Shown: positions 51,721-62,655, numbered from the stretch's first letter. The stretch: DNA of 64,000 nt from Sporomusaceae bacterium FL31 (GCA_003990955.1 BIFV01000006.1:1-64000), one strand, 5' to 3'. Notes: generated by a model from the letters alone, not told the origin. Numbers and translations are program-made.

Positions 51721-51792
51721 CATTGGAGCTGACTAAATACTTTGTTACACATTCCCAAACAATCTGCCTATAGGCCTTTGTATATGTTATCT

Positions 51793-51821
51793 ATTATTAC
51801 AGCACCTAAGTGTTTTGTCAA
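51793..51821 (-). promoter_or_regulatory. Promoter of the liv operon
   Basis: TTGACA (51821-51816), 17 bp, AATAAT (51798-51793). Confidence 0.75.
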
Positions 51822-51879
51822 TACACATCTTACTAAAAAAGTGTTAACTTGTAACACATCTAAAAGAAAGCTTACAAAA

Positions 51880-51919
51880 AATAAAACGCCTGCAGCTTTT
51901 ACCTGCAGACGTTTTATTA
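51880..51919 (-). terminator. Terminator downstream of the TPR gene
   Basis: AATAAAACG-CTGCAG stem (51880-51895 with 51903-51918), usable on both strands. The 200 bp between it and the TPR stop (51920-52122) hold no feature I recognise. Confidence 0.7.
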
Positions 51920-52122
51920 CCTTAAATCATTGAATATTACAACTCGGCCTTCAATGAGTTTGCCGATAATCGAATCCAATGTGTAATCGAGTCAGTCCTG
52001 AACTGCTTATAAACATTCGTCCATGTGTGTGAAGCCTTTCGCTAATTTCAGCAAGCTAATTGCCTGCTATAGCATTATAGTAAGGCTGCCAGTTGACTTG
52101 TTGACCTGTTATACAAGGTAGC

Positions 52123-53607
52123 CTATATCCATTCTGGATAACTCTTCCAATCATCGTTCAGCCTGGCATCCAATTTAGCTTTGGCATCATCACTCAGCAT
52201 TCCTGCGGCACCAGCCGCTTTCTGATAATAGAGTTTAGCTTCCTTCTGCTTATTCATCAACTCATAGACCTGCGCTAAATTAAACAAAGGCGAAAGACTG
52301 TCATTAGACAACTCAACCGCTTTCTCAAATTCTATGATAGCTTGATGATATTTCCCTTGAACGGCATAAATATTACCCCGCGCATTAAACGCATGTGCAA
52401 AACCGCTATTCAGCTGAAGGGCTGAATTAGCATCCTGCAAAGCAAGTGCATAGTTACCAATATTATAATAATGCACTGAGCGATCATAGTAATGGCTGTA
52501 TTGATCAGGTTCTAACTCAATGGCTTTATTATAGTCAGCTAACGCCAGATCCCGGTGTTCAACACTTTCATCATAAGCATTCGCCCTTGCTATGTAATAA
52601 CTTGAATTATTAGGCTCTAAAGAGATTGCAGCCGTATATTCAGCGATTGCAGCATCATAGTGTTTATCCAGTTCAAACAGGATACCGCGAAACAAATGAG
52701 CCCGGCTATCAGCCTTTACGGTAAGCTCAGCTTCCTTATCCAGGTCTGCTTGCGCTAATTCAAGTTGACCTGATTGCTGATAAGCCGCTCCACGCTGCTT
52801 ATAGGCATCAATATATGCCGGATTGCTATCAATCGCATTCGTAAAATCCGCAATTGCAAAATCGATCTGTCCCTTTAACTGATATAACTCACCGCGACTC
52901 AGATAATGATACGCATTTTTCGGATTCAGATGAATTGCACTGGTATAGTCGACAATAGCAAGATCAAACTGCTTATTGTCTGCATAAACAGCAGCCCTTT
53001 GCGTATAAGCGCTAGGCATATTTGGTGTAAGATCAATCAGCTTGCTATAATCCTGGATGGCCTGATTCGGCATTTTCTTTGCAACATAGGCGTTGCCTCT
53101 AGCCGCATAGGCAAGTACATAGTCAGATTTACGTTTAATAATTGTCGAGTAATCTGCAATAGCAGCATCATACTGCCCTAACATATGATAGGACATCCCC
53201 CGAAGAAAGTACTGACGAATAGTAGGCCGCAGCTGAATGGCTGTCGAGAAATCCTGAACCGCTAATTCATATTCCCTTGTTTCATAATAAGTCAAGCCTC
53301 GATTAACAAATGCCTTTTCTTGCTTAGGCTGTAAAACGATTGCCTGGGTATAATCTTGCAGCGCTAGTTCGAACTGTTTAACTGCCTTATAAGAGTTACC
53401 CCGATAAAAATAGGCTTCTGCCGAGTCTGGTGTAAGTTTCAACAGATCGGTAAAAGTATGGATAGCCTGATCATGGTGACCGTTTTTTTGATATTCAAGT
53501 CCTTGCTGCAGCAGCGTATTGGCAGACTCCGCATAAACTGAAGCAGTAAGCCCAACAAATAGTGCCAAGAACAGGCAGAACATACGAAATTTCCGGGAAA
53601 TATTCAT
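52123..53607 (-). CDS. Exported TPR-repeat protein
   Basis: 494 residues with an N-terminal signal peptide (FRMFCLFLALFVGLTASVYA, cleavage near VYA-ES). About twelve tetratricopeptide repeats of 34 residues fill the rest; repeats such as AEAYFYRGNSYKAVKQFELA and KAFVNRGLTYYETREYELAV show the W/Y-G-Y-A-P pattern. Periplasmic or surface scaffold for protein contacts. No enzymatic domain. ATG at 53607. Monocistronic. Confidence 0.87.
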   Translation of the reverse strand: MNISRKFRMFCLFLALFVGLTASVYAESANTLLQQGLEYQKNGHHDQAIHTFTDLLKLTPDSAEAYFYRGNSYKAVKQFELALQDYTQAIVLQPKQEKAFVNRGLTYYETREYELAVQDFSTAIQLRPTIRQYFLRGMSYHMLGQYDAAIADYSTIIKRKSDYVLAYAARGNAYVAKKMPNQAIQDYSKLIDLTPNMPSAYTQRAAVYADNKQFDLAIVDYTSAIHLNPKNAYHYLSRGELYQLKGQIDFAIADFTNAIDSNPAYIDAYKQRGAAYQQSGQLELAQADLDKEAELTVKADSRAHLFRGILFELDKHYDAAIAEYTAAISLEPNNSSYYIARANAYDESVEHRDLALADYNKAIELEPDQYSHYYDRSVHYYNIGNYALALQDANSALQLNSGFAHAFNARGNIYAVQGKYHQAIIEFEKAVELSNDSLSPLFNLAQVYELMNKQKEAKLYYQKAAGAAGMLSDDAKAKLDARLNDDWKSYPEWI

Positions 53608-53718
53608 CTTAAGCGTCCGTCCTTTACTATAAATATGTACCTTACTTATTTCTGTTCGGCTTCCGGTAAGGTTTTCCCTGCAGCTATTTATCTGCCTATT
53701 TCAAGTTATTTGGCAAAT

Positions 53719-53753
53719 AACAAGCCAGCCCATTGCTTAGGGGCTGGCTTGTT
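53719..53753 (-). terminator. Terminator of the chemotaxis operon
   Basis: AACAAGCCAGCCC (53719-53731) pairs with its complement (53741-53753) followed by TTATTT on the minus strand. Confidence 0.8.
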
Positions 53754-53820
53754 ATCTATCTCAGCACAAAGTAACCCTCTCTCATTTGCAGCATACCGAT
53801 CACTGAACCGCCTCAAAAAA

Positions 53821-54855
53821 TCACTGTTTGCGAACCCGTAAAGCAATCTTCTGCGAAATCAAGTCAAGAGCAGCTTGCTCCTGGACTGCGCCCATTTCAA
53901 AAGCAGCTTTTGGCATTCCATAAACAACAGAGGAGCGTTCATCCTGACCTAAGGTTGCAGCACCTGCCTGGCGTAACGCTAACAGCCCTTTAGCACCGTC
54001 ATTTCCCATCCCGGTAAGAATGACGCCAATCGCATTGCTGCCAGCCTGGGCGGCAACCGATTGAAACAATACATCAACTGCAGGCCGATGTCCATTGACC
54101 TTTTCACCCTGAAAACATTCCACCATATAATCATTGTTGACCCGTTTGACCCGCATATGCTGATCTCCGGGTGCAAGGAGAACCCGCCCCGGTAATACCA
54201 AATCACCTGTACTCGCCTCTTTAACCTCAACAGCACAAGTACTATTCAAGCGTGCCGCATACATAGCTGTAAAAACAGGTGGCATATGCTGAACAATAAC
54301 AGTACCTGGCATTTCCCGCGAAAAGCCTTTCAATACGGTATTGATGGCTTCAGTACCACCAGTTGATGCTCCAATAGCAATGATGCAGTTGCTCTTTGCC
54401 AAACCAGACCCGGTAACAACTGGTCTAGTACCCGTCTCACCAGCTTTAATTCCTATTTTTGCTGTTGAGGCAATTTTGATTTTTACAATAAGCTCACTAA
54501 TCACGCCATCCAAACCTCGTCCGCTTTTAACATCCGGCTTCGTTACAAAATCAACAGCACCGGCATTTAACGCATCAAATACAGTTGCACTGATGGCACT
54601 CACCATAACAACTGGAAGAGGATACTGCGGTATCAATCGTTTTAAAAAATCAATTCCACTCATTCTTGGCATCTCAACATCTAATGTCATGACATCAGGC
54701 TCTAGTTCCAATATTTTGTCTCTGGCCATATAGGGGTCTGATGCCGTCGCTACCACCTCAATGGCTGGATCACGGGCAATTTCCCGTGCTAAAGTCTCAC
54801 GAAATACCAGCGAATCATCTACCACCAAAACCCTGATTTTTTTAGCAGCACACAT
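53821..54855 (-). CDS. cheB: Chemotaxis glutamate methylesterase CheB
   Basis: 344 residues: a receiver domain (VLVVDDSLVFRETLAREIA, phospho-Asp in VMTLDVEMPRMSG) and a methylesterase domain with the catalytic Ser in GASTGGTEAINTVL, His in VIVQHMPPVFTAMYA and Asp in LTGMGNDGAKGLLA. It removes methyl groups (or deamidates) from chemoreceptors when phosphorylated. Last gene of the operon, 4 bp after cheR. Confidence 0.95.
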   Translation of the reverse strand: MCAAKKIRVLVVDDSLVFRETLAREIARDPAIEVVATASDPYMARDKILELEPDVMTLDVEMPRMSGIDFLKRLIPQYPLPVVMVSAISATVFDALNAGAVDFVTKPDVKSGRGLDGVISELIVKIKIASTAKIGIKAGETGTRPVVTGSGLAKSNCIIAIGASTGGTEAINTVLKGFSREMPGTVIVQHMPPVFTAMYAARLNSTCAVEVKEASTGDLVLPGRVLLAPGDQHMRVKRVNNDYMVECFQGEKVNGHRPAVDVLFQSVAAQAGSNAIGVILTGMGNDGAKGLLALRQAGAATLGQDERSSVVYGMPKAAFEMGAVQEQAALDLISQKIALRVRKQ

Positions 54856-54859
54856 ATCT

Positions 54860-55675
54860 TTAGCCCTTTCTATAAACAGCAGGTATTACAAACTTAAAAT
54901 TACTTTCATTCCGGTTAATTGACTCAGAATGCCCGATCAATAAATACCCGCCTGGCTCTAAATGATCATAAAAACGATTAATCAACTCTTTCTTGGTCTC
55001 GGCATCGAAATAAATCATAACATTCCGGCAGAAAATAACATGAAATTTTTTCTTAAATGGAAAAGTCATGTTCATGAGATTAAACCGCCGGAAAATAACC
55101 TCATTGCGAATTTTATCAGCGATCACGCTAACTTCATCGTCAATTCTACGAAAATATTTCGTTCGCCAATCATGAGGAATAGTTTCTAGCTGATTGTTGG
55201 CATATACCGCTTTCTCTGCTTTTTCCAAAGCATTCACCGATATATCAGTAGCTAGTATCTGGGTGTCCCAGCACCACTTTTCGACGCCAAAATAGGAATC
55301 GATTGTCATGGCCAGCGTATATGGCTCTTCACCGGTTGAGCAGCCGGCACTCCAAATCCTGATATCTTTAGATTTTACTTCAGCGTCAGCTAAATAAGGT
55401 AAAATTTCTTGCTCTAAAAATTCGAAATGCTTTGGTTCACGCAGAAAGTACGTATGGTTGGTTGTGAGCTTATTCACTAAAATAGTACCAGCTTGACCAC
55501 TGTGGTCACTTAGTACATAGTGCCAGTAATCGGCAAAATTACTAAAGCCACTCTGAACGATGTAATTATGCAGCCGGCCTACCACTAAACTGCGTTTCTG
55601 GGCCAAATTGATTCCATAATTTCGTTTAATAAAATGGACCAGTTCATAAAACTCCCGGTCAGAGATTAAATCCAT
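54860..55675 (-). CDS. cheR: Chemotaxis receptor methyltransferase CheR
   Basis: 271 residues with the helical CheR N-domain (1-75) and a SAM-binding domain: IRIWSAGCSTGEEPYTLAMT (about 114-133), ILATDISVNALEKAEKAVY and VIFCRNVMIYFD. Methylates receptor glutamates. 26 bp after the second receptor gene. Confidence 0.95.
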   Translation of the reverse strand: MDLISDREFYELVHFIKRNYGINLAQKRSLVVGRLHNYIVQSGFSNFADYWHYVLSDHSGQAGTILVNKLTTNHTYFLREPKHFEFLEQEILPYLADAEVKSKDIRIWSAGCSTGEEPYTLAMTIDSYFGVEKWCWDTQILATDISVNALEKAEKAVYANNQLETIPHDWRTKYFRRIDDEVSVIADKIRNEVIFRRFNLMNMTFPFKKKFHVIFCRNVMIYFDAETKKELINRFYDHLEPGGYLLIGHSESINRNESNFKFVIPAVYRKG

Positions 55676-55701
55676 CCGTTCCCATCCTTTTAAACAATTG
55701 C

Positions 55702-57429
55702 TTAGTATTTCCCAAACTCACTGTCATCAAGTAAAATTTTAGTTTTTGTTTCTTGACCTGAACGTAACTCTGGCGGATAACGATTATTTTTTTGTTCAAT
55801 CATATTCTCAATTGTCCGTAAAAGATCAGAATTGAGATTCATATCCTGCTGTTGATGGCGAAAACTCCGATCGTTTTGTCTCAGTCTAAATTTGCTTACA
55901 TGTTCTCTCATCATATCAGCCTGACCAGAAAGTTCTTCACTCGCCGATGCACTCTCCTCAGCAGTTGCTGAGTTAGTCTGTACAACCTGTGATACCTGTT
56001 CAATCGCTTGATTGACTTGAGCCAATGCCGTAGCTTGCTCACTTGAAGCTTCAGCAATATTGCCAACCAATTCAGCCGCTTTGGTGACACCGCCAACAAT
56101 CCCATTAAGAGCCACTGCCGTTTCGTTTGCAATCTTGGTTCCAACGTCAACTTTTTTTATTGATCCTTCAATCATTGCAGTAGTTTCCTTAGCAGCATTT
56201 GCACTGCGCGCGGCTAAATTTCTTACCTCCTCAGCAACTACAGCAAACCCCTTTCCATGCTGACCGGCTCTCGCCGCCTCTACGGCGGCATTCAGAGCCA
56301 AAATATTGGTTTGGAAAGCAATTTCATCAATCACTTTGATAATTTTTGAAATATTGGTCGAAGATTCGTTAATTTCATCCATCGCTCTGACCATTTGCTG
56401 CATCTGGCTATTCCCTTCAACAGCCTGATCCTTCGCTGTAATAGCCAACTCGTTAGCCTGGTTAGCATTGACTGCATTTTGCTTAGTCTGAGCCGCTACC
56501 TGAGTCATGGAGGCAGTAATCTCTTCAATCGAACTGGCCTGCTCAGTGGAACCCTGCGATAATACCTCACCAGATGCAGCAATTTGACGGGCACCTGCAG
56601 CCACTTGTTCAGCCGCCTGATTAATACTGGTTAATGTACTATTGAGTTTGGTTGCCATCGTGTTAAATGCCTGAGCTAATATGCCAAATTCATCCTTGCT
56701 TTTGATATCCACATTAACGTTCAAATCACCCTCGGCAATACAGCCCGCCGCTTCTACCACGAGCTTAACAGGTTGCGAAATGACTCTGGCTATGTACAGA
56801 CCTAGTCCCATCGCAATCGCCACACAAGCAACAATGATCGTAATCATAATTACAATGGCACGATTGGCTGTTTCTTTGTTCTCAGCAGCTTTTTGCTTAG
56901 CGGCATCAACTTTCATGACAGTTAATTTGTCCAGGGTATCATTAAAAATCCCAGCAACCCGCATGCCTTCACTTTGCATTAATTGATTGGCCTGGTCATA
57001 TTGTCCAGCCTTAACCATCCCATAGAGATTTTTTGTATACGGTTCATATTCGGCAATGGTCGTTTCAAGCGTCTTATGAAGTTTACGCCCTTCATCTGTC
57101 ACCATGGTTTTGCCTATCTTAGCAGTTTCGTCTTTCATAATGATGATCGATTCATCAAATTTTTTCATATTTTCTGCTTGGATTCTTGGATCTTTATTAT
57201 TCATGGCATCACGAAAATGGACACGCCCGCGTTGATAAGCCTCAGAGATATTACCCATTTCTTCTAATGGTACTGTGTAATACTCATACAATGCAGTATC
57301 TTCTTTTGCTAAGGTGTAAAGATTAACGACACCAACCAGCCCAACTATACTGGCCACTATTGTAACGAAAAGAAAGGCCACAATCAGTTTTTTTGCAACT
57401 TTTAAATCTTTAAACCAATTCATTTCCAT
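55702..57429 (-). CDS. Methyl-accepting chemotaxis protein (4HB type), second receptor
   Basis: 575 residues. First membrane segment about 12-34, four-helix-bundle ligand domain (MCP_4HB_1) to about 190, second segment about 192-214, HAMP at 215-270, then the signalling domain with the hairpin tip [20 protein letters not shown] and [20 protein letters not shown]. The tail ends [11 protein letters not shown], nearly the same as that of the other receptor. Start ATG at 57429 or 57423 (MNWFKDL). Confidence 0.94.
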   Translation of the reverse strand: MEMNWFKDLKVAKKLIVAFLFVTIVASIVGLVGVVNLYTLAKEDTALYEYYTVPLEEMGNISEAYQRGRVHFRDAMNNKDPRIQAENMKKFDESIIIMKDETAKIGKTMVTDEGRKLHKTLETTIAEYEPYTKNLYGMVKAGQYDQANQLMQSEGMRVAGIFNDTLDKLTVMKVDAAKQKAAENKETANRAIVIMITIIVACVAIAMGLGLYIARVISQPVKLVVEAAGCIAEGDLNVNVDIKSKDEFGILAQAFNTMATKLNSTLTSINQAAEQVAAGARQIAASGEVLSQGSTEQASSIEEITASMTQVAAQTKQNAVNANQANELAITAKDQAVEGNSQMQQMVRAMDEINESSTNISKIIKVIDEIAFQTNILALNAAVEAARAGQHGKGFAVVAEEVRNLAARSANAAKETTAMIEGSIKKVDVGTKIANETAVALNGIVGGVTKAAELVGNIAEASSEQATALAQVNQAIEQVSQVVQTNSATAEESASASEELSGQADMMREHVSKFRLRQNDRSFRHQQQDMNLNSDLLRTIENMIEQKNNRYPPELRSGQETKTKILLDDSEFGKY

Positions 57430-57455
57430 GCCTCCATTTTATATTACTGTTCACT

Positions 57456-57950
57456 TTAGCGGGCTATCCCAAGACCTTCTACTTCCTCGTCATTTAATAA
57501 CTTATCACAATCCAGAATTAACTTGACATCACTGCCGACCTTGCCAATAGCACTAATATACCGCTGCTGATAGTTGTTATTGACCTGAGGAGGAAGAACA
57601 ATATCCTCATCGGTAATGGCTAACACCTCTGCTACCGTATCAACAATAAGCCCAACCGCAACATCTTTAATCTCGACCACAATAATGCAGGTTCGGTCAT
57701 TATAGTCACGGAGTTGTTTCTTAAACCGCAGCCGTACATCCATGACTGGAATAATTTTACCGCGAAGATTAATAATTCCCTTGATGTATTCCGGCAGATC
57801 AGGCACCTCAGTAATGGCCTGCATGCCAATAATCTCCGTTACATATTTAATCTCAATCCCATAGACCTCTGCTCCTAACGCGAAAGTGAGAAACTTACCT
57901 TTCTGAGTATCTTCCTCTAATTCAGACTGGTTATTAATAAATTCTGACAT
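57456..57950 (-). CDS. cheW: Chemotaxis coupling protein CheW
   Basis: 164 residues, single CheW domain: FLTFALGAEVYGIEIKYVTE, LPEYIKGIINLRGKIIPVMD (family signature) and VGLIVDTVAEVLAI. It links receptors to CheA. Lies between the two receptor genes, 29 bp after the first. Confidence 0.95.
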   Translation of the reverse strand: MSEFINNQSELEEDTQKGKFLTFALGAEVYGIEIKYVTEIIGMQAITEVPDLPEYIKGIINLRGKIIPVMDVRLRFKKQLRDYNDRTCIIVVEIKDVAVGLIVDTVAEVLAITDEDIVLPPQVNNNYQQRYISAIGKVGSDVKLILDCDKLLNDEEVEGLGIAR

Positions 57951-57979
57951 ATTTGCCCTCCTTTCTTATTAGGCCTTTG

Positions 57980-59821
57980 CTAATACTTACCAAATTCATG
58001 ATCATCCAGCACAATTTTAGCTGGGGCAGGAATCACTGCCGTCCGTAAATTTTCGTCCTGTTTCACAGGTGATGCTTTTTTTGCTACCAACCCTTCAAGA
58101 GTTCGTAATATTTCTGGACTGATGTTAAAGCCATCGCCCGTTAACCCCATATTTGTTTGCTTTAATTTAAAACGACGGACATTCTCTTTCATAGCTTCAG
58201 CCTGACCGGAAAGCTCCTCACTGGCAGAAGCACTTTCCTCCGCTGTTGCCGAATTTGTTTGTACAACTTGCGAGACTTGCGCAATGGCTTGATTAATCTG
58301 TGCGATTGCTGTTGCCTGTTCATTTGAAGCTGCAGCAATTTCGCCGACAATCGTGGCCGCTTTTGTTACTTCTTCCAAAATACCACCAAGTGCCAAAGCC
58401 GTTTCATTCGCAAACTTTGCCCCGGCATCCACCTTTTTGGTTGACCCCTCGATCATGACAGTCGTTTCTTTGGCAGCATTGGCACTGCGAGCCGCTAAAT
58501 TGCGCACCTCTTCAGCCACGACAGCAAATCCTTTGCCATGCTGTCCGGCTCTGGCTGCTTCAACTGCAGCATTAAGCGCCAAAATATTGGTTTGGAAAGC
58601 TATCTCGTCAATCACTTTAATGATTTTTGAAATATTTGCTGACGACTCATTAATTTCACTCATGGCCTTAACCATCTCATTCATTTGACTATTCCCTGCC
58701 ATGGCTTTTTCCTTAGCCATAGCAGCAAGCTCATTTGCCTGACTGGCATTCATCGCATTTTGTTTGGTTTGAGCCGCTACCTGCATCATCGAAGCAGTAA
58801 TTTCTTCAATAGAGCTGGCTTGCTCTGTTGATCCCTGTGACAGGACTTCCCCTGACGCAGCAATCTGCTGAGCACCAGCTGCCACTTCTTCAGCAGCAAA
58901 GTTAATATTACCAAGAATCTTATTGTTGGTGGCGACCATCTCACTCAGCTTTTTGCCTAAAAGATCCTGTTCTGATCGAATGGCGACATCAACCGTTAAA
59001 TCACCGCCGGCAATTTTTTCAACAATGAATGCCTGCTCCCTAATATTGGTCACCATTTTAGAAAAAGCCTCCATCAGCAAGCCAAGCTCATCTTTCGTTG
59101 TTGCCTCAACACGAACATTGACATTTCCCTCAGCGAGCTTCTCAGCAACTTCCACTAGCTTATTCACCGGATTGCTGATAATACGCGCTAAAAACATGCC
59201 TAATACAACAGCAAGCAATACGGCTATCACTACAAAGATACTGACCACGATGATGGCGCGATGTGCCATATTCTGATTGCTGGCCGCTTTGTCGCCTGCA
59301 GTCTTTATCTTTAATTCCTGCGCTCCCGCCAATGCATCTTCAATTGTCTTTCCTATTCTCACACCATCGGTTTGGAGTAATTGCGTAACCAGTTCAGTTT
59401 GGTTGTTCAAAGCTAATTGAATGGTTTTTTCAATGTATGGCTCATATTCAGTTACACCGTTCTTGAGATTGGTATAAATTTTACGGCCTTCATCTGAAGA
59501 GACTGTTGTTTCATAAGTTTGGATGGATTTTTTAAACCGCTGCAGCTCAGTTCTTACCTTGCCAGCTGCCTTTTCTCGGTCTGCCTGATCTTTAGCCAAA
59601 ATAATATTTCGTATTTCCACTCTCATGATATAATAGCTTTCCATCATATCCAGCAAGTCACCTAAGGGCACGGTGTATCGTTCGTATAAGTCCCTGTCTT
59701 GCTCAGTAATCTCTGAAAGATTGTAAGCACCAAATGAACCCATGATTCCAGCAATAATGGCAACTGAAATAAAACTGATTAGTAGTTTTTTTCCGACCTT
59801 CAGGTTAAGAAACCAAGTCAT
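57980..59821 (-). CDS. Methyl-accepting chemotaxis protein (4HB type), first receptor
   Basis: 613 residues. Membrane segments at about 10-32 and 190-213 enclose a four-helix-bundle sensor. A HAMP domain follows and then an extra helical stretch of about 40 residues ([20 protein letters not shown], a second HAMP-like unit) before the signalling domain with [20 protein letters not shown]. The tail is [11 protein letters not shown]. The two receptors share high identity in the signalling part, suggesting duplication, but this one has the extra HAMP-like unit. Confidence 0.94.
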   Translation of the reverse strand: MTWFLNLKVGKKLLISFISVAIIAGIMGSFGAYNLSEITEQDRDLYERYTVPLGDLLDMMESYYIMRVEIRNIILAKDQADREKAAGKVRTELQRFKKSIQTYETTVSSDEGRKIYTNLKNGVTEYEPYIEKTIQLALNNQTELVTQLLQTDGVRIGKTIEDALAGAQELKIKTAGDKAASNQNMAHRAIIVVSIFVVIAVLLAVVLGMFLARIISNPVNKLVEVAEKLAEGNVNVRVEATTKDELGLLMEAFSKMVTNIREQAFIVEKIAGGDLTVDVAIRSEQDLLGKKLSEMVATNNKILGNINFAAEEVAAGAQQIAASGEVLSQGSTEQASSIEEITASMMQVAAQTKQNAMNASQANELAAMAKEKAMAGNSQMNEMVKAMSEINESSANISKIIKVIDEIAFQTNILALNAAVEAARAGQHGKGFAVVAEEVRNLAARSANAAKETTVMIEGSTKKVDAGAKFANETALALGGILEEVTKAATIVGEIAAASNEQATAIAQINQAIAQVSQVVQTNSATAEESASASEELSGQAEAMKENVRRFKLKQTNMGLTGDGFNISPEILRTLEGLVAKKASPVKQDENLRTAVIPAPAKIVLDDHEFGKY

Positions 59822-59871
59822 GTCAAATCTCCTCCAATATGTCTACTGTCTACTGCTGAGTTAAAGCCTGA

Positions 59872-61926
59872 TTAGACCCTAATAAGTCCATCCACATCTA
59901 AGATTAAGCTGACACTGCCATCGCCTAGCAAAGTACAACCGGCGATTCCTGGCATTTTTTTGATATAACTCGGTAATGCCTTTACAACAACTTGCTGCTG
60001 CCCAACCAGTGAATCGGCAAATAGGCAAAGACTCCTTCCCTCGATTTCAACCATAAGCATAATTCCCTCATATAAATCAGTGAGTCCTGATTGAATGCCA
60101 AAACGTTCATGCAGCCGTAAAACCGGGTAACATTGACCTCTGATCATAATCATTTCATTATTGTCAGGATCAGTAATCAGGTTTTGCTCGCGCAATCGGA
60201 AAGACTCTTTGATAGAAATCGTCGGCACCGTATAAATGGTCTTGCCTACCTTAATAATCATACCGTCAATAATAGCCAACGTCAGCGGTATTCGAATGGA
60301 CATCGTAGTTCCCATACCTTCAACGCTGTCAACACTGATAGCTCCGCCAATGGCAGCAATATTTTTCGCCACCACATCCATGCCTACTCCACGACCGGAA
60401 AATTCAGTAATATTCTCTTTAGTTGAAAAACCTGGCTTGAGAATAAACGAGTAAACTTGTTTATCGGTCAACGAGCTGTCATCCTGATCAGTCAGCCCTC
60501 GTTCACGGGCTTTTTGCAGGATTCTAGCTCGGCTTAAGCCTCCGCCATCATCCTGGACAATAATCCAGACATCACCGCCTGCATTTTTAGCTTCCAGACG
60601 AACCTTGCCCACCCTATGCTTGCCTTTAGACATCCGCTCATGGGAAGGTTCAATCCCATGATCAACGGCATTTCGAATAAGATGCATGAGTGGATCGGCA
60701 ATATTTTCAATAATATTCTTATCAACTTCTGTATGCTCGCCTACAATCTCTAACTCTACTTGCTTATCTAGCTTGCGGGCCATATCCCGAACAATCCGTG
60801 TCATTTTGTGAAAGGTAGCTGCTAATGGAACCATGCGGATAGACATCACAACATCCTGAAGTTCTCCGGTAATTTTTCTTAGCTGACGAGCTGCTTTAAA
60901 AAATTTATCCAGATTCAAATCCTGAAGTTCGGGATTTTGGGTTACCATCGCCTCAGCGATCACCAATTCCCCCACTAAGTCCATAAGCATATCCATTTTT
61001 GCTACATTAACGCTAATAAAACTTTGCTTTGCAGCATTGCTATGCTCAATATCCCCACTGTTATCCGGCATAACAGGTTGTTCGAAGCTTCGAGATTGCT
61101 CAACAGGAAAAGGCCCATCTAAATCAATGATGCGCCGTTCTTTCGGTTTGATCTCATCAGGATCAACTACTGTATTCAGTGTGTATTCTTTTAAAAACAT
61201 GGTTTGAGCGAAAAAATTATGCAAAGTGGCTACTGGCGTTTTTGTTGCAAACCAAATTTTAAATCCCTCATTGCGGATAATCTCTGCTGTATCGTCATTT
61301 TCCATGATTTCAGCCGGAAAATATTCCACCTTCTGTGCGTACTCACCCAGCTCAGTAATCAGTGTAAATGCCCTTAAATTTTCCATTCCGCAATCATCAT
61401 CAAAATGGACCACAGTTTCACAAACAACTTGACCATCTTCGCCTGACGCTTGGCATGCCTCCACAAATGACTGGAGATCGCAATTAGGCATTAATGGCAA
61501 ACTGGAGTTAACTGGGTCCATGGTTTTTATTGCCGCTAAGAAAGCCTGTATGTTATTGTTTAATGTCGAGCAATCACCAGTAAGACTGCTACCGGCTTCC
61601 AATTTGCTAATCTCACCTTTAATAAAATCAACAACCAATAATACTAAATCTGTAAGTTCAGAATAATTAACAATAGCCAGCCTATCTTCTCGTAGAAAAT
61701 AGAAAACATCTTCCACAGAATGAGCCAGTAAAGAAATATTATTAAAAGACATCATCGCTGCTGAACCTTTTATTGTATGCATAATCCTAAAAACTTCATC
61801 AATTGAGGCTTGTAAACCACCGTTTTTTTCGCTGTCTAAAATAAGCATCTCCAGCTTATCCAACAATTGATTGGTTTCAAACACAAAAAGCTCAGGTCCT
61901 GAAACTTGGCTATACTCATTGCTCAC
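59872..61926 (-). CDS. cheA: Chemotaxis histidine kinase CheA
   Basis: 684 residues in the usual order: P1 HPt with the phosphorylated His in VFRIMHTIKGSAAMMSF (about 46-62), a P2-like region (about 160-265), P3 dimerisation helices (VNVAKMDMLMDLVGELVIAE), P4 ATPase with the N box LMHLIRNAVDHGIEPSHERM and the G boxes IVQDDGGGLS and FSGRGVGMDVVAKN, and P5 CheW-like (about 555-684). Full length. It phosphorylates CheY and CheB. 53 bp after cheY. Confidence 0.95.
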   Translation of the reverse strand: MSNEYSQVSGPELFVFETNQLLDKLEMLILDSEKNGGLQASIDEVFRIMHTIKGSAAMMSFNNISLLAHSVEDVFYFLREDRLAIVNYSELTDLVLLVVDFIKGEISKLEAGSSLTGDCSTLNNNIQAFLAAIKTMDPVNSSLPLMPNCDLQSFVEACQASGEDGQVVCETVVHFDDDCGMENLRAFTLITELGEYAQKVEYFPAEIMENDDTAEIIRNEGFKIWFATKTPVATLHNFFAQTMFLKEYTLNTVVDPDEIKPKERRIIDLDGPFPVEQSRSFEQPVMPDNSGDIEHSNAAKQSFISVNVAKMDMLMDLVGELVIAEAMVTQNPELQDLNLDKFFKAARQLRKITGELQDVVMSIRMVPLAATFHKMTRIVRDMARKLDKQVELEIVGEHTEVDKNIIENIADPLMHLIRNAVDHGIEPSHERMSKGKHRVGKVRLEAKNAGGDVWIIVQDDGGGLSRARILQKARERGLTDQDDSSLTDKQVYSFILKPGFSTKENITEFSGRGVGMDVVAKNIAAIGGAISVDSVEGMGTTMSIRIPLTLAIIDGMIIKVGKTIYTVPTISIKESFRLREQNLITDPDNNEMIMIRGQCYPVLRLHERFGIQSGLTDLYEGIMLMVEIEGRSLCLFADSLVGQQQVVVKALPSYIKKMPGIAGCTLLGDGSVSLILDVDGLIRV

Positions 61927-61979
61927 TATAATCCACCCTCACAAGTACATAAATACGTAATACCACTCATTACCGGCTT

Positions 61980-62333
61980 TTATTTAAACTTGCTGAGTCC
62001 ACGAATAACTTGCTCTTCATTAAAGGGTTTCAAAATAAAGCCGCAAGCTCCGGCTAATATTGATTCCTTAACACTTTTCTCCTGTCCCATAGCCGAAATC
62101 ATAATGACTTTTGCCTGAGGGTTAATCTGCTTAATTTCCCGCAAAGCCGCTATGCCGTCCATTTCAGGCATAGTAATGTCCATGGTCACCAAATCAGGCT
62201 TCAATTCATTGTATTTCTCGATACACTCAATCCCATTACCAGCCTCACCGACCACTTCATACCCATGCCTTTCTAACATTTGTCGAAGAGTCACCCGGAT
62301 AAAAACAGCATCATCTACAGTTAGAACTTTCAT
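61980..62333 (-). CDS. cheY: Chemotaxis response regulator CheY
   Basis: 117-residue single receiver domain. Acid pocket VDDAVFIR (D7, D8), phospho-Asp in DLVTMDITMPEMDG (D52), Thr/Ser in MISAMGQ and Lys in FILKPFNEEQ. First gene of the chemotaxis operon, about 200 bp downstream of a c-di-GMP riboswitch. ATG at 62333. Confidence 0.95.
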   Translation of the reverse strand: MKVLTVDDAVFIRVTLRQMLERHGYEVVGEAGNGIECIEKYNELKPDLVTMDITMPEMDGIAALREIKQINPQAKVIMISAMGQEKSVKESILAGACGFILKPFNEEQVIRGLSKFK

Positions 62334-62526
62334 CTATAGGCCTCCTTAATCTTGAATATAGAATATAGCATGACACGTATTCAATTTGATACGCGGGAGC
62401 TCAATGTTGGCACCAAATAGCACGAGGACTATAGCAATCTGACTTCCACCAATTTCTAGGAGCAGATGTTAATCCTTCGTTTACAGGATCGTTCAAGAAG
62501 ATGATTATATTTTCTGACAACATAAT

Positions 62527-62549
62527 AAGGCCAGGGAGGTCCCTGGCCT
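62527..62549 (-). terminator. Candidate expression-platform hairpin of the c-di-GMP riboswitch
   Basis: GGCCAGGG and CCCTGGCC (minus strand 62549-62528) form a strong 8-9 bp stem right after the aptamer, followed by TTATTATGTTG, a weak U-tract. The remaining leader 62334-62526 holds no gene I can support. Confidence 0.6.
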
Positions 62550-62567
62550 GCAACATGTTAGTATGAC

Positions 62568-62655
62568 TAGCACGGCGGCTTGGCAATCATGATCGCGTCG
62601 CGATTGTAGACCCATAGCTTTGCGTCCCTGCTTTTCAGCAGGTTTGCCAAATATA
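62568..62655 (-). promoter_or_regulatory. Cyclic di-GMP-I (GEMM) riboswitch before the chemotaxis operon
   Basis: Minus strand carries the GEMM-I hallmarks in order: GGCAAACC (62648-62641), a hairpin CCTGCTGAAAAGCAGG, the invariant GGACGCAAAGC (62627-62617), TATGGGTCTAC, a variable stem, and TGCCAAGCCGCC (62584-62573), which corresponds to the receptor for the hairpin tetraloop and the P1 closing strand. It should sense c-di-GMP (a cAMP-GMP variant is possible). Confidence 0.85.
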
